In this document: one piece after another, positions 50,324 to 59,982 of the stretch | How positions within the stretch are numbered: the first letter of the stretch is position 1 | Layout of the letters: each line of letters begins with the position of its first letter | DNA from: Alphaproteobacteria bacterium | GTDB lineage: Bacteria; Pseudomonadota; Alphaproteobacteria; Rhizobiales; Amorphaceae | Assembly: GCA_030431335.1 (NCBI GenBank) | Contig: JAUIJH010000002.1 | Span: forward strand, 19,865-83,864 | Direction: 5' to 3' | DNA length: 64,000 nucleotides | Program-made: the position numbers and the translations under genes | Notes under the pieces: generated by a model | Seen by the model: only the letters and a program-made list of their open reading frames with translations | What the model was told of the DNA's origin: nothing | Database searches by the model: none

Positions 50324-51249
50324 AAGATGGTGAAATCTGTTTCTTCGCGCATGATCAGGGGATCGTCCGGGCCGACGGCGCGGATCTCGTTTCGCGCCAG
50401 ATCGTTGTGCCGCGTCATGAACAGGCATGTGTAGCCCAGGTCGAACAGCGGTCGCACGATCTCGGCCCGGCTCACCCCAAAGCGGCGGATGAATTTTTCC
50501 CGATGCAATTCGAGCAGGAGCACCGGCCGATGGCGCCGCAGGGTTTCCATCGCCCCCGGCAGCACCTTTGCCTCGTAGCCGTCGACGTCGATCTTGATGA
50601 CGTCGGGCACGACGGCGTTGGCGGCGCCATAGTGGTCGATGGTGTCGATGGTGACGCGGGAGCGCACCGGCTTGTCGCGCTCGCCCTTGCCCTTCAGGCG
50701 CATCTTCAGGCGCACGAAGAAGCTGTCGCGATAGTCCTCCGGCTTGGGCTCCTCCTCGAACATCTTGGAAATCGAGAACCAGATGTCCTTTTCGCCCCGG
50801 TAGACGTCGGACAGGCCGCTCTGGTTGACGCGCACCCGCTCGCCGAGCCCGTAGCGGGCGACCATCGCATCGGTGGCTTGCTTGTAGGTGGGCAGCATCT
50901 CGAAGGCGTGGCTTGCGATCGCCTTGTCCGTGCGCGCGGAGGCGACGAAGCAGAAATAGCCGAACGAGGCGCCCACATCGTAGAAGGTCGACACGTCGCC
51001 GCGGTCGATGGCGAAGTCGAGCAGGGCGGTGACGACGGGCTCGTAGAGCTGCGTCGAGGCGCCGAATTTGCGGCTCTGCTGGCCGAGGCCCCGCCGGCCC
51101 GGCCACACCAGCGGCGGACGGTGCGGCAGCTGCAGCTCCCAGCCCTCGGCCACCTGGCGGCTGGTATAGTCGTAGCTGCGCACGTACGCTTCCAGCGCCG
51201 CGACGGCGGTTTGCGGCGTCGACAGCGCTCGGCCGAGATCAGACAGCAT
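50317..51249 (-). CDS. FkbM family SAM-dependent methyltransferase
   Basis: 310 residues. SAM motif I 'FYDVGASFGYF' at 89-99, then the FkbM hallmark 'VIKIDVDGYEAKVLPGAMETL' split by residues near 190-210 and 'RPVLLLELHREKF'. FkbM-type enzymes O-methylate polyketides, sugars and surface glycans. Next to it (divergent) is an OpgC-type glucan acyltransferase, so a surface-carbohydrate target is possible but unproven. Confidence 0.88.
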   Translation of the reverse strand: MLSDLGRALSTPQTAVAALEAYVRSYDYTSRQVAEGWELQLPHRPPLVWPGRRGLGQQSRKFGASTQLYEPVVTALLDFAIDRGDVSTFYDVGASFGYFCFVASARTDKAIASHAFEMLPTYKQATDAMVARYGLGERVRVNQSGLSDVYRGEKDIWFSISKMFEEEPKPEDYRDSFFVRLKMRLKGKGERDKPVRSRVTIDTIDHYGAANAVVPDVIKIDVDGYEAKVLPGAMETLRRHRPVLLLELHREKFIRRFGVSRAEIVRPLFDLGYTCLFMTRHNDLARNEIRAVGPDDPLIMREETDFTIFL

Positions 51250-51455
51250 GGCGGGCGCCTTCGCGTTGTGGCCTCGCCGGTGCCGGCGGCACGATGCCGC
51301 GCACCGGCTGCTTTGCCGGGGATGGTGACCTTGGTGCGTTCACCCGCCGGTCATACCGCCATAAGAGTTCAGGCCAAAGCGGTGGATCGCCGCTTCGCAC
51401 GACCCTATCGGCAGCAAGGCTTAACAATGTTCCACCAAAACCCGAACAGGACCTG

Positions 51456-52688
51456 ATGACGGCGCCGCTGAAAAAGCGCCCGCGCGATCTGAGGCTCGAT
51501 TTCTTTCGCGGCCTCGGGATGTTCATCATCTTCATCGCGCACGTGCCGGACAATATCTGGACGCTGTGGATCCCGGCGCGCTTCGGTGCCTCGGACGCGA
51601 CGGAGATCTTCGTCTTCTGTTCGGGCATGGCCTCGGCCATCGCCTTCGGCGCGCTGTTCCGCGATCGCTCGTTTGTGCTCGGCACCGCCCGCACGGCCTA
51701 CCGGGTGTGGCAGGTGTACTGGGCGCACATCGCGCTGTTCCTCGTCACCACGGCGCTGCTGGTGGTGTTCGACCGTCTCGCCGGCAGCGATTTTTACACC
51801 AACCGGCTTTTCGTGCGGCCCTTCTTCGAGATGCCGGCCGATCACCTCGTGGCCCTGCTCACGCTCAACTACGTGCCGAACTATTTCGACATCCTGCCGA
51901 TGTACCTGGTGCTGCTCGCCATGATGCCGCTGGTGGTCTGGCTCGGCCTCAAGTCGCGCTGGCTGGCCTTTGCCTTCATCGGCGGCGTGTGGCTCCTGGC
52001 CCAGTTCGACGTGCTCCAGTTCAGCGCCGAGGTGCGGCCGGGCATCGAGCGGGAATGGTTCTTCAACCCGTTCGGCTGGCAGCTCGTCTTCTTCACCGGG
52101 TTCGCGTTCATGATGGGCTGGATCAAGCGGCCGCCGTTCAACGGCTGGCTGATCGCGATCGCCGTCGCGATCCTGCTGTTCAATGTCGTCATCGCCTCGC
52201 GCTGGGGCTGGCAGTACCAGCCCATCTACGATTTCCGCGATGCCACGTGGCCATTGCTGGAAAAGACCGACCAGGGGTTCTACCGCTACACGCACTTCCT
52301 GGCGATCGCCTACCTCGCCTTCCTCGCGGCGGGCGAGGGGGGGCGGCGCCTCGCGGGCGGTGGCGCGTGGGGGCGTTTCGTCGCCATCGTGCGCAAGGTG
52401 GGCCAGCAATCGCTGGCCGTGTTCCTGGCGTCGATGGTGCTCGCCCAGGTCGCCGGCGCCCTGCTCGACGTGACCGGGCGCAACTTCGTGTCGGTTCCGC
52501 TCGTCAACGTGGCGGGCTTCGTGATCCTGGTGGGGGTCGCCTACATCGCGGCCTTCTTCAAGTCCGAGCCCTGGCGCAAGCCGCCGGCCCAGGCGGCCTC
52601 CGGTGGCCCGGTTGCGGCGCCTGCCAGGACGGCGCCGGCTGTCGAGGCGGAGCGGCTCTCCCTTGAAGGCACGCCGCGCGCGGGTTAG
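51456..52688 (+). CDS. opgC: OpgC-type membrane acyltransferase
   Basis: 410 residues from the ATG at 51456. Begins 'RPRDLRLDFFRGLGMFIIFIAHVPDN', the OpgC start, with 'GASDATEIFVFCSGMASAIAFG' (in parts) next, and about ten membrane segments. The C-terminal 40 residues are Pro/Ala-rich and polar. OpgC succinylates periplasmic glucans in the inner membrane. The glucan synthesis genes opgG/H or ndvB are not here. AACAGG is a weak ribosome site. Confidence 0.85.
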   Translation: MTAPLKKRPRDLRLDFFRGLGMFIIFIAHVPDNIWTLWIPARFGASDATEIFVFCSGMASAIAFGALFRDRSFVLGTARTAYRVWQVYWAHIALFLVTTALLVVFDRLAGSDFYTNRLFVRPFFEMPADHLVALLTLNYVPNYFDILPMYLVLLAMMPLVVWLGLKSRWLAFAFIGGVWLLAQFDVLQFSAEVRPGIEREWFFNPFGWQLVFFTGFAFMMGWIKRPPFNGWLIAIAVAILLFNVVIASRWGWQYQPIYDFRDATWPLLEKTDQGFYRYTHFLAIAYLAFLAAGEGGRRLAGGGAWGRFVAIVRKVGQQSLAVFLASMVLAQVAGALLDVTGRNFVSVPLVNVAGFVILVGVAYIAAFFKSEPWRKPPAQAASGGPVAAPARTAPAVEAERLSLEGTPRAG

Positions 52689-52820
52689 GCACGCCATCTC
52701 CCCCAAGTGCGGACGCGCGCGGCCGATCCGGCCCGCGAATCGACCCGCGCCGCAAGCGGACAACATCGGCCGGCGTTCGCGGACGCCGGTCGCTCTGACA
52801 AGCAAAGGACGGTGCGTGCC

Positions 52821-53591
52821 ATGCGGATCTTGATCACCAACGACGACGGGGCGCGGGCCGACGGCATCCGCCTCCTGGAAGAGGTGGCGCGCACCCTGAC
52901 CGACGATGTGTGGGTGGTGGCGCCCGAGTTCGACCAGTCGGGCGTCAGCCACTCGATCAGCCTGCACGAGCCGCTGCGCGTGCACCGCGAGGACGAGAAG
53001 CGCTTCTTCGTGCGGGGCACCCCGGCGGACTGCGTGGTGCTGGGCGTCGAGCACCTGATGGACCGCAAGCCCGACCTCATCCTGTCCGGCGTCAATCGCG
53101 GCGGCAACATGGCCGATTCGATCGCCTATTCCGGCACCGTCGGCGCGGCGATGACGGGGCTTCTGGTGGGCGTGCGGGCCATTGCCCTCAGCCAGCTCAT
53201 CCACGGCACCGAAATCCACTGGGAGACGGCCCGCCGCTATGCCGGACCGCTGGTGGAGCGCCTGTTCTCGCTCGACTGGCCGCGCCCGATCGCACCCAAC
53301 ATCAACTTCCCGGCGTGCCGGCCGGAGGAGGTCACCGGCCTGTCCATCTGCCGTCCGGGGCACGGGCTCATCGGCGGCGTCAGGGTGGAGGAGCGGTTCG
53401 ACATCCGGGGCCTGTCCTATCACTGGCTCCAGTTCCGCCGCGAGCGCAACGCGCCAGAGGACCCCTCGTGCGACTACGAGCAGCTCCGCGCCAACAAGAT
53501 CACGCTGACGCCGCTGCGCGCGGACCGCCACGCCGAGGGCGACTGGCAGGAATTCGCCCAGCGCTACGCCGACAAGCTCGCCATCGGCTGA
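52821..53591 (+). CDS. surE: 5'/3'-nucleotidase SurE
   Basis: 256 residues from the ATG at 52821 with AAGGA upstream. N-terminal 'RILITNDDGARADGI' holds the two metal Asp residues, 'APEFDQSGVSHSIS' holds the Ser/Asn ligand region, and 'DLILSGVNRGGNMADSIAYSGTVGAAM' (in parts) is the phosphate site. Metal-dependent nucleoside monophosphatase. It follows opgC by 132 bp on the same strand. In many alphaproteobacteria surE is with pcm; that is not so here, so it may be a second copy. Confidence 0.92.
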   Translation: MRILITNDDGARADGIRLLEEVARTLTDDVWVVAPEFDQSGVSHSISLHEPLRVHREDEKRFFVRGTPADCVVLGVEHLMDRKPDLILSGVNRGGNMADSIAYSGTVGAAMTGLLVGVRAIALSQLIHGTEIHWETARRYAGPLVERLFSLDWPRPIAPNINFPACRPEEVTGLSICRPGHGLIGGVRVEERFDIRGLSYHWLQFRRERNAPEDPSCDYEQLRANKITLTPLRADRHAEGDWQEFAQRYADKLAIG

Positions 53592-53801
53592 CCTGGCCGC
53601 CTCGGGGCGCCGGATCGCCCGCCGCGCTCCGGGCCGGCACGGCATCATGTCGGCCCCGGGCAAGGCTCCGGGGCCCCGCGATCCCGCCGGATTACGCAGG
53701 TCCGGGCCTCGGCCGGCACGGCTTTTGCGCAACACTTGCCGCCCGTGTCGATGCCGCGAATCCGGGGCGCAATAAGTGCGGCAATTCCGCGAAAACACCC
53801 C

Positions 53802-53830
53802 TTGCAACCGCCGCCGTTTTACAGCATATA
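53802..53830 (+). promoter_or_regulatory. Candidate sigma70 promoter for the decarboxylase transcript
   Basis: TTGCAA (53802-53807), 17 bp, CATATA (53825-53830) in an AT-rich patch (TTTTACAGCATATA). The predicted start is near 53,837, giving a leader of about 485 nt before the ATG at 54321. The 210 bp between surE and this promoter hold nothing I recognise. Confidence 0.5.
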
Positions 53831-53836
53831 CGCCGT

Positions 53837-54320
53837 GCCCAATTTCGCACGTGCCTGTGGTCGCGTGCCGGTCACGCTTCGGGGAACCTTCCCGGGGCGG
53901 GGCATGACCGGTCTTCCGGATTAAACCGGACCCTGCGTTGGAGGTCTGGGTGGCGAGGAGCCGCCGTTTCCAACAGCGCAGCGCGACTTGAAGCAACGAC
54001 GTAGAGGGCTTCCTTGGTCTCTTCCGGCCGTCCAAAGGCCGGGGTCACTGAAGAGGCGACTACATCCTTGCCAGGCGTGCGGAGCGGGTTCACCCCCAAA
54101 CCAAAGCGCTAGCATCACAGGCCGCGGGCCACGGCGACCAACCGTGCACCCCAAGGCCAACCGCCCCGCCGAGCGTTCGCGCTTGTCGGACCTGTGACGC
54201 GCCGTGTCCGCCGGGCTGTTCCGTGCGGGCCATCGAGCCGACCGAATCCGTTCCGCGCCTCCAAAGCGCAGGCGGAGGACGCCGGATCGACGCTGTAACT
54301 TTGAGCTTGGGGTTACTGCG
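53837..54320 (+). ncRNA. Structured 5' leader of the ornithine decarboxylase gene (candidate speF-type RNA)
   Basis: About 485 nt without a credible gene and with several exact hairpins: CCGGCC/GGCCGG (54024-54042), CACGG/CCGTG (54130-54146), a UUCG-capped 6-bp stem (54170-54185), GCG-CCTCC/GGAGG-CGC with one bulged A (54255-54282), and GTAAC/GTTAC (54295-54316) whose loop and 3' arm contain the G-rich ribosome site. A conserved leader named speF is known in front of such decarboxylase genes in alphaproteobacteria. Assignment rests on position and structure, not on a covariance match; boundaries are approximate. Confidence 0.5.
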
Positions 54321-55445
54321 ATGACCGATCGTATCAAAGCCTTTCTCCGCGACCGACGTCCGGAGGGTCCCTGCCTCGTCATCGACCTCGAGGTCGTGCG
54401 GGAGAACTACCTGCGTTTCGAGCGCGCGATGCCCGACAGCCGCATCTTCTATGCGGTGAAGGCCAATCCGGCGCCGGAAATCCTGTCGCTGCTCGCCAGC
54501 CTCGGGTCCAACTTCGACTGCGCCTCGGTGCAGGAGATTGACATGGCGCTCGCCGCCGGTGCGAGCGCGGACCGCATCTCGTTCGGTAACACCATCAAGA
54601 AAGAGCGTGACGTGGCGGCCGCCTATCAGCGCGGCGTGCGCCTGTTCGCGGTCGATTGCGAGGCGGAGGTCGACAAGGTCGCCCGCCAGGCACCGGGCGC
54701 GCGGGTGTTCTGCCGCATCCTGTGCGAGGGCGAGGGCGCCGAGTGGGCGCTGTCGAAGAAGTTCGGCTGCGAGCCCGAGATGGCGATCGACGTGCTGGAG
54801 CACGCGCACCGCGCCGGCCTCACCGCCTATGGCGTGTCGTTCCACGTCGGCTCGCAGCAGAAGAACCCGCATGCGTGGGATTCGGCGCTCGCCTCGGCGG
54901 CGGACATCTTTCGCACCCTGTTCGAGCGCGGCATCGAGTTGAAGATGGTCAACCTCGGCGGCGGCTTCGCCACGCGCTACCTGGAGGACATTCCGGGCGA
55001 GGCGACCTATGGCGAGGCGATCAACGGAGCGATCCGCACCCACTTCGGCAACCGCCTGCCCGAGACGATCATCGAGCCCGGCCGCGGCATGGTGGGCAAC
55101 GCCGGCGTGATCAAGTCGGAGGTCATCCTCATCTCGCAGAAGGCGAAGGACGACATCCGCTGGGTCTATCTCGACATCGGCAAGTTCAATGGCCTCGCCG
55201 AGACCATGGACGAGGCGATCCGCTATCCGATCCTGTCCGAGCGCGAGGGCGACGCGGTGCCGTGCGTGCTGGCCGGGCCGACCTGCGATTCGGTCGACGT
55301 GCTGTACGAGAAGAAGCCCTATCCGCTGCCGATCACCCTGGAGATCGGCGATGAGCTGCTGATCGCCGGCACCGGGGCCTATACGACGACCTATTCGGCC
55401 GTCGCCTTCAACGGCTTTCCGCCGCTTGCCTCCTACGTGATCTGA
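54321..55445 (+). CDS. Group IV ornithine/lysine decarboxylase (speF/odc type)
   Basis: 374 residues, alanine-racemase fold. PLP Lys48 in 'FYAVKANPAPEI', His175 in 'SFHVGSQQKN', phosphate loop 'LGGGFATRY' at 212-220, 'EPGRGMVGNAG' at 252-262 and catalytic Cys322-Asp323 in 'GPTCDSVDVLY'. The HVGSQQ pattern and short length fit ornithine (or ornithine/lysine) decarboxylase rather than diaminopimelate decarboxylase, which is encoded separately at 60 kb. Makes putrescine for polyamines. The ribosome site G-run sits within a leader hairpin, so translation may be controlled. Confidence 0.93.
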   Translation: MTDRIKAFLRDRRPEGPCLVIDLEVVRENYLRFERAMPDSRIFYAVKANPAPEILSLLASLGSNFDCASVQEIDMALAAGASADRISFGNTIKKERDVAAAYQRGVRLFAVDCEAEVDKVARQAPGARVFCRILCEGEGAEWALSKKFGCEPEMAIDVLEHAHRAGLTAYGVSFHVGSQQKNPHAWDSALASAADIFRTLFERGIELKMVNLGGGFATRYLEDIPGEATYGEAINGAIRTHFGNRLPETIIEPGRGMVGNAGVIKSEVILISQKAKDDIRWVYLDIGKFNGLAETMDEAIRYPILSEREGDAVPCVLAGPTCDSVDVLYEKKPYPLPITLEIGDELLIAGTGAYTTTYSAVAFNGFPPLASYVI

Positions 55446-55450
55446 TCGCG

Positions 55451-55473
55451 CGGCGCCCGGTCTCCGGGCGCCG
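55451..55473. terminator. Terminator-like hairpin after the decarboxylase gene
   Basis: CGGCGCCCGG (55451-55460), loop TCT, CCGGGCGCCG (55464-55473): a perfect 10-bp stem between convergent stops at 55445 and 55477. No T run. Confidence 0.6.
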
Positions 55474-55476
55474 GCT

Positions 55477-56226
55477 TCAGCTCAGCTTGCGGCCCCAGGC
55501 GCCGAACATCATGTCGCCCACATAGGTGGCGCCGGTGGCGATGCGCTCGGCCTCCAGCCGCTCGGCGAGGGTTTCGACATCGGCCTCCGCCTCGTCCACG
55601 ATGCCGTGGGCGAGGATGCGCGGCCAGATGGCGGCGACGATCTCGGCCAGCTCGTAGCGCTGGGAGGGCGTCTGCACCACGGCTTCGGCTCTCACGGTCT
55701 CGACGGAGAACCCCGCCTGCGACAGCGTCGCATGGAGGTGAAAGCCCATGTGCGTGTCGGCCTCTTCCGCCAGCAGCATCTGCCGCACCCAGGACTGGAC
55801 CCTCTCGTGCAGCGGCATCTCGCCGACGCTGGCGGGCACCATGGTCATGTCGTGCTCGTGCACGGCGATCAGCCCGGCCGGGTGCAGCGCCGGCACCAGC
55901 CGCTCGAGCACCGCGACGGGGTTGGCGAGGTACATCAGCACCCGCCGGGCGACGATGGCGTCGAACAGGTCGAGGTCGGGCAGCGCCTCGATATCCCCGG
56001 CGAGGATGCTGACTTGGGCGTGCCCGGCCTCGGCGGCCCGGGCGCGGGCCGTGTCCAGCGCGCCGGCGTCCCGGTCGACACCCACCACCTCGCCGCCCGG
56101 TTCGACCAGCTCGGCCGCGATCAGGCTCACCTCGCCCGTGCCGCAGCCGAGATCGAGCACTCGCATCCCCGCCGCGAGGCCGGCGTCCGTCAGAAGCCGC
56201 CGCGTGAAGTCGCCGCCGATGGCCAT
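55477..56226 (-). CDS. Class I SAM-dependent methyltransferase
   Basis: 249 residues. SAM motif I 'RVLDLGCGTGEVSLIAAEL' near residue 22, acidic residue in 'VVGVDRDAGALDTARARA', then 'FDAIVARRVLMYLANP' and 'LIAVHEHDMT'. The substrate is not deducible. Probably an independent gene, 55 bp downstream of the LysE-type exporter gene on the same strand. Confidence 0.85.
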   Translation of the reverse strand: MAIGGDFTRRLLTDAGLAAGMRVLDLGCGTGEVSLIAAELVEPGGEVVGVDRDAGALDTARARAAEAGHAQVSILAGDIEALPDLDLFDAIVARRVLMYLANPVAVLERLVPALHPAGLIAVHEHDMTMVPASVGEMPLHERVQSWVRQMLLAEEADTHMGFHLHATLSQAGFSVETVRAEAVVQTPSQRYELAEIVAAIWPRILAHGIVDEAEADVETLAERLEAERIATGATYVGDMMFGAWGRKLS

Positions 56227-56281
56227 GTGAAATCCCTTTGTTCCGGCTTTTGCCGGGTGTTGCGGCGAGCGATGGCGGCGG

Positions 56282-56893
56282 TCAGCCCTGCGTGGTGACG
56301 AGGCGCAGGCCGAGGCCGGCGAAGGCGGCGGCGAAGCTGCGCCGGATCCACCGCATCACCACCGGGCGCGCCACCACATAGTCGCGCGCCAGCGAGGCGA
56401 ACGCGCCGTAGAGCGCGAACACCACGAACGTCATCGCCATGAAGGCCGCCGCCAGCACGATCAGCGACACGGTTGGGCTCGTCGCGTTCGCCGGCACGAA
56501 TTGCGGCAGGAACGCCAGGAAGAACAGCGACAATTTCGGGTTCAGCACATTGAGCAGCGTCCCGGTGATCGCGATGCGCCAGGCGCTGTCCTTGCCGCGA
56601 TTTTCCGAGACGGCGAGAGCGCCACCGGAGCGCAGGATGGTCCACGCCATGAAAAACAGGTAGGCGACGCCGGCATATTTCACGGTCAGGAAGGCGAGGG
56701 CGCTGGTGTGCAGCAGTGCGGAGAGGCCGACGATGCTGGCCAGCGCCGCCGGCACGATGCCGAATGTGCAACCCAGCGACGCCGCAAGGCTGGGCCGGAA
56801 GCCGCGCCCCAGCCCGATGGCGAGCGTGTAGAGCACCCCCGTTCCCGGCAACAGGCACACGACGAGCGAGGTGAGAAGGAATTCAACCGACAT
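56282..56893 (-). CDS. LysE family translocator (RhtB-like amino acid exporter)
   Basis: 203 residues with six membrane segments. 'LLPGTGVLYTLAIGLGRGFRPSLAASLG' (in parts) at the N-terminus and 'LLNVLNPKLSLFFLAFLPQFV' in the middle are RhtB/LysE signatures. Exports amino acids such as homoserine, threonine or lysine; specificity is not readable. Starts at 56893; the binding site is weak. Confidence 0.9.
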   Translation of the reverse strand: MSVEFLLTSLVVCLLPGTGVLYTLAIGLGRGFRPSLAASLGCTFGIVPAALASIVGLSALLHTSALAFLTVKYAGVAYLFFMAWTILRSGGALAVSENRGKDSAWRIAITGTLLNVLNPKLSLFFLAFLPQFVPANATSPTVSLIVLAAAFMAMTFVVFALYGAFASLARDYVVARPVVMRWIRRSFAAAFAGLGLRLVTTQG

Positions 56894-57057
56894 GGGCGCG
56901 TATCCCGTGCTGACGCTTCGACGCGCACGCTACGCGCCATCGGCGCGGTTGCCCAGCCTTGCCCCAGGCGAGGGTGCCGGCAGCCCCGGAGGAGGGCGGC
57001 CCAGACGCTGTGCCGGGACTGGAGCGCTCCCGCCGGGTGACGGGCGCGCCCGATTGG

Positions 57058-57498
57058 TCAGTGGCGAATACTGATATGCGTGTTGTTTGCGCCGTACTTG
57101 CGCACGAGGTTGTAGAGCGTGCGGGCGTTGCCGGGCGCCAGGCGGACGCAGCCGTGCGAGGCCGGCCGGCCGAGGGATTTGGTGTAAGTGGTCCCATGGA
57201 TCGCATAGCCGCCGCGGAAAAAGATCGAGTGCGGCATCGGCGCGTTGTCGTACTTGCGCGAATAGTACTCGCGGTACATCCGCGTCGGCCGATATTTGCC
57301 CGTTGGCGTCCTGTAGCCTTTGCGGCCGGTCGAAACCGCCCATGCGTATGCCGGCTTACCCCCGATGGACACGTACATCCGCTGGGTCGACAGATCCACC
57401 GTCGCGCTGACGCGAGCAGCTTGCGCGGTGCTGAATGAAACCGCCACCATAAGCAACGCGGCAGATGCAGCGAGGAAGTAAGACTTGAAAAAACGCAT
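57058..57498 (-). CDS. L,D-transpeptidase (YkuD domain), exported
   Basis: 146 residues: a signal peptide of about 27 (FFKSYFLAASAALLMVAV ... AQA) and a minimal YkuD domain. 'VDLSTQRMYVSIGGKPAYAW' (in parts) opens the domain, 'YAIHGTTYTKSLGRPASHGC' (His then catalytic Cys) and 'VRLAPGNARTLYNLV' close it. Forms 3-3 crosslinks in peptidoglycan or attaches proteins in the periplasm. GGAG lies upstream. The 223-bp gap to the TlpA-like gene shows no clear feature. Confidence 0.93.
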   Translation of the reverse strand: MRFFKSYFLAASAALLMVAVSFSTAQAARVSATVDLSTQRMYVSIGGKPAYAWAVSTGRKGYRTPTGKYRPTRMYREYYSRKYDNAPMPHSIFFRGGYAIHGTTYTKSLGRPASHGCVRLAPGNARTLYNLVRKYGANNTHISIRH

Positions 57499-57721
57499 AG
57501 CTTGACTCCGTATCCGACCTTATCTTGTTTCAGCGTCGGCGCAGTATCGAGCTTTAAAGCCGGTGCAAAGGTTAACAATTCTTGAGATATCTCCGGGTGT
57601 TGCACAATTGCGCCGCTGGGAGGTCACGCGACCGTGACCCACCCTACAATTATGCAGCAAGCCGGCGCGAAACTGTGCCGGCGATCACATTGTTTTGTAT
57701 TTCAGGAGAGAAACGCTTGGG

Positions 57722-58363
57722 TCAGCGGGTGCTGGCGACGGCGGCGTCGATCAGCGCCGCGGCGTCGGCGCTGTGCCAGTCGGCCGCTCCGCCCAGAACG
57801 CCGGCAGCGCAGCCGTCGGGCGCGATCAGCAGCGTCGTCGGCATGCCGGCCGCGAGCCCGGCCTGCTTGAGCGAGTTGAACAGCGTCATCGTCGGCTCGC
57901 GGTGGTAGTCGAGGGCGCTGGCGCCCGTTTCGGCCAGAAAGTCTTCCGGCCTGTTGGCGTCTCGGTTGTCGACCGAAACGGCGACGACCGCGAAATCCTC
58001 GTCCGCCTTCTCGGCATGGAGCGCCGCCAGCGACGGCATCTCGACGCGGCACGGCGCGCACCACGTGGCCCACAGGTTGAACAGAACGGTCCGCCCCTTC
58101 AGTGCGGCGATGGTCTCGGCCTCTTCGCCGCGCCCGTCAAAGGGCAGGGCAGAGAGGTCGGCGGGGGTGATCGGCGCGAAGCCGACCATGGTGCCTTTGG
58201 CGAACGGCTTCACCGCCGCGGCCATCCGCGTGGCCGCCTGGCATTGCGACGCGCCTGCCACATCTCTAAAGAGATCCGGTCGCACCGTGATGAGAACCGC
58301 GGCACCAAACACCGCAACGCCAAGAGCGGCCGCACCCAAGATGACCCAAATCCGCCGCCCCAC
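57722..58363 (-). CDS. TlpA-like membrane-anchored thioredoxin, GTG start
   Basis: 213 residues from GTG 58363 (GGGGAG site). An N-terminal anchor '[20 protein letters not shown]' precedes a TlpA/ResA-like domain with '[19 protein letters not shown]' (CxxC), '[12 protein letters not shown]' and '[12 protein letters not shown]' (cis-Pro). Reduces periplasmic disulfides, often for cytochrome maturation. It is divergent from argH by only 33 bp, a widespread alphaproteobacterial arrangement. Confidence 0.92.
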   Translation of the reverse strand: MGRRIWVILGAAALGVAVFGAAVLITVRPDLFRDVAGASQCQAATRMAAAVKPFAKGTMVGFAPITPADLSALPFDGRGEEAETIAALKGRTVLFNLWATWCAPCRVEMPSLAALHAEKADEDFAVVAVSVDNRDANRPEDFLAETGASALDYHREPTMTLFNSLKQAGLAAGMPTTLLIAPDGCAAGVLGGAADWHSADAAALIDAAVASTR

Positions 58364-58396
58364 GGCACACTCCCCGTTCCACCCGGCGCACTCCTC

Positions 58397-59809
58397 ATGA
58401 GCGCGCAAAAGCCCAGTTCGGGCGGCAATGCCCTGTGGGGCGGCCGCTTCGCCACCGGCCCCGGTGCGCTGATGGAGGAGATCAACGCCTCCATCGACGT
58501 CGACAAGCGCCTCGCCGACCAGGACATCGCAGGCTCCCTGGCGCACGTCGCGATGCTGGGCGCCACCGGCATCGTCTCCGAAGCCGACGCGAGAGCCATC
58601 ACCGAGGGCCTGAAAAAGGTCAAGGCGGAGATCGACGCAGGGGACTTCCCCTTCTCCCGCGCGCTCGAAGACATCCACATGAACATCGAGTCGCGCCTCA
58701 AGGACTTGATTGGCGAGCCGGCCGGGCGCCTCCACACGGCCCGCTCGCGCAACGACCAGGTGGCGACCGACTTCAAGCTGTGGGTGCGCGACGCGCTCGA
58801 CGCGCTCGACGCCGAGCTCGCCGACCTGCAGCGCGCCTTCGTCGACGTGGCCGAAGAGCACGCGGCAACGGTGATGCCCGGCTTCACCCACCTGCAATCG
58901 GCCCAGCCGGTGACGTTCGGCCACCACTGCCTCGCCTATGTGGCGATGCTGGCGCGCGACCGCGGCCGCTTCGCCGACGCGCGCGCCCGGATGAACGAAT
59001 CGCCCCTGGGCGCCGCCGCCCTCGCCGGCACCGCCTTTCCCATCGACCGCACGATGACCGCGCTGGCGCTCGGCTTCGACGGTCCGCAGCGCAACTCGCT
59101 GGATGCGGTCTCGGCGCGCGACTTCGCGCTGGAGGCGCTGGCGGGCGCGGCCATCTGCGCCACGCACCTGTCCCGCTTCGCCGAGGAGGTGGTGATCTGG
59201 TGCTCGGCCCCGTTCGGCTTCATCGGCCTGTCGGACGCCTTCACCACCGGCTCCTCGATCATGCCGCAGAAGAAGAACCCCGACGCGGCGGAGCTGGTGC
59301 GGGCGAAGTCCGGCCGCATCATCGGCGCGCTCAACACGCTGCTCGTCGTCATGAAGGGCGTGCCGCTCGCCTATTCGAAGGACATGCAGGAAGACAAGCC
59401 GCCGGTGTTCGACGCGATGGCGGCGCTGTCCTTGATGGTGCGGGCCTCGGCCGGCATGGTGCGCGACATGACCGTCAACGCCGACGCCATGCGCGCGCTC
59501 GCCTCCAAGGGCCACACCACCGCGACCGACCTCGCCGATTGGCTGGTGCGCGAGGCGGGCCTGCCGTTCCGCGACGCGCACCACATCACCGGCGCCGCCG
59601 TGCGCGCGGCCGAGGCCAAGGGCAAGGAGATCGCCGACCTCACGCTGGAGGAGCTGCAGGCGGTCGATGCGCGCATCGGCCCTTCCGCGCTCGAGGTGCT
59701 GACGGTGGACCGCTCCGTCGCCTCGCGCGTCAGCATCGGCGGCACCGCGCCCTCGCGGGTGCGCGAGGAGGTGGCCCGCTGGCGTGCGCTGCTGGACCCC
59801 GCCTCGTGA
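58397..59809 (+). CDS. argH: Argininosuccinate lyase
   Basis: 470 residues from the ATG at 58397. '[12 protein letters not shown]' start, 'HTARSRNDQ' at 113-121, '[20 protein letters not shown]' (in parts) and the flexible catalytic signature [12 protein letters not shown] at 285-296. Final step of arginine synthesis, giving arginine and fumarate. The stop overlaps the lptM start by one base (TGATG). Confidence 0.97.
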   Translation: MSAQKPSSGGNALWGGRFATGPGALMEEINASIDVDKRLADQDIAGSLAHVAMLGATGIVSEADARAITEGLKKVKAEIDAGDFPFSRALEDIHMNIESRLKDLIGEPAGRLHTARSRNDQVATDFKLWVRDALDALDAELADLQRAFVDVAEEHAATVMPGFTHLQSAQPVTFGHHCLAYVAMLARDRGRFADARARMNESPLGAAALAGTAFPIDRTMTALALGFDGPQRNSLDAVSARDFALEALAGAAICATHLSRFAEEVVIWCSAPFGFIGLSDAFTTGSSIMPQKKNPDAAELVRAKSGRIIGALNTLLVVMKGVPLAYSKDMQEDKPPVFDAMAALSLMVRASAGMVRDMTVNADAMRALASKGHTTATDLADWLVREAGLPFRDAHHITGAAVRAAEAKGKEIADLTLEELQAVDARIGPSALEVLTVDRSVASRVSIGGTAPSRVREEVARWRALLDPAS

Positions 59810-59982
59810 TGCGCCGCGCCGTGTTCCTCGCGCTGCTGCCCGCGCTGCTCGTGGGCGCATGCGGCCGCCGCGGCTCGCCCGAGCAGCCGCCGCTCGCCGG
59901 GCCGACCGCGCCCGTCGATCCCGTCGACCAGCAGAGCCGCCAGGTACCCGACCGCCCGTTCGTGCTCGACCCGCTGCTCTGA
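59809..59982 (+). CDS. lptM: Small lipoprotein LptM-like
   Basis: 57 residues: 'RRAVFLALLPALLVGAC' is a lipoprotein signal ending in a lipobox (LVGAC), followed by 'GRRGSPEQPP', matching the CG-x-(K/R)GP/S start of LptM (formerly YifL), an outer-membrane lipoprotein that assists LptD maturation. Its position between argH and lysA, with one-base overlaps on both sides, is the standard one and supports reality despite the small size. Confidence 0.85.
   Translation: MRRAVFLALLPALLVGACGRRGSPEQPPLAGPTAPVDPVDQQSRQVPDRPFVLDPLL

Noticed and set aside
53921..54110. Possible tRNA in the decarboxylase leader
   Set aside because: A short stretch looks stem-rich, but no T-loop GTTCGANTC, no acceptor stem and no cloverleaf could be assembled on either strand.
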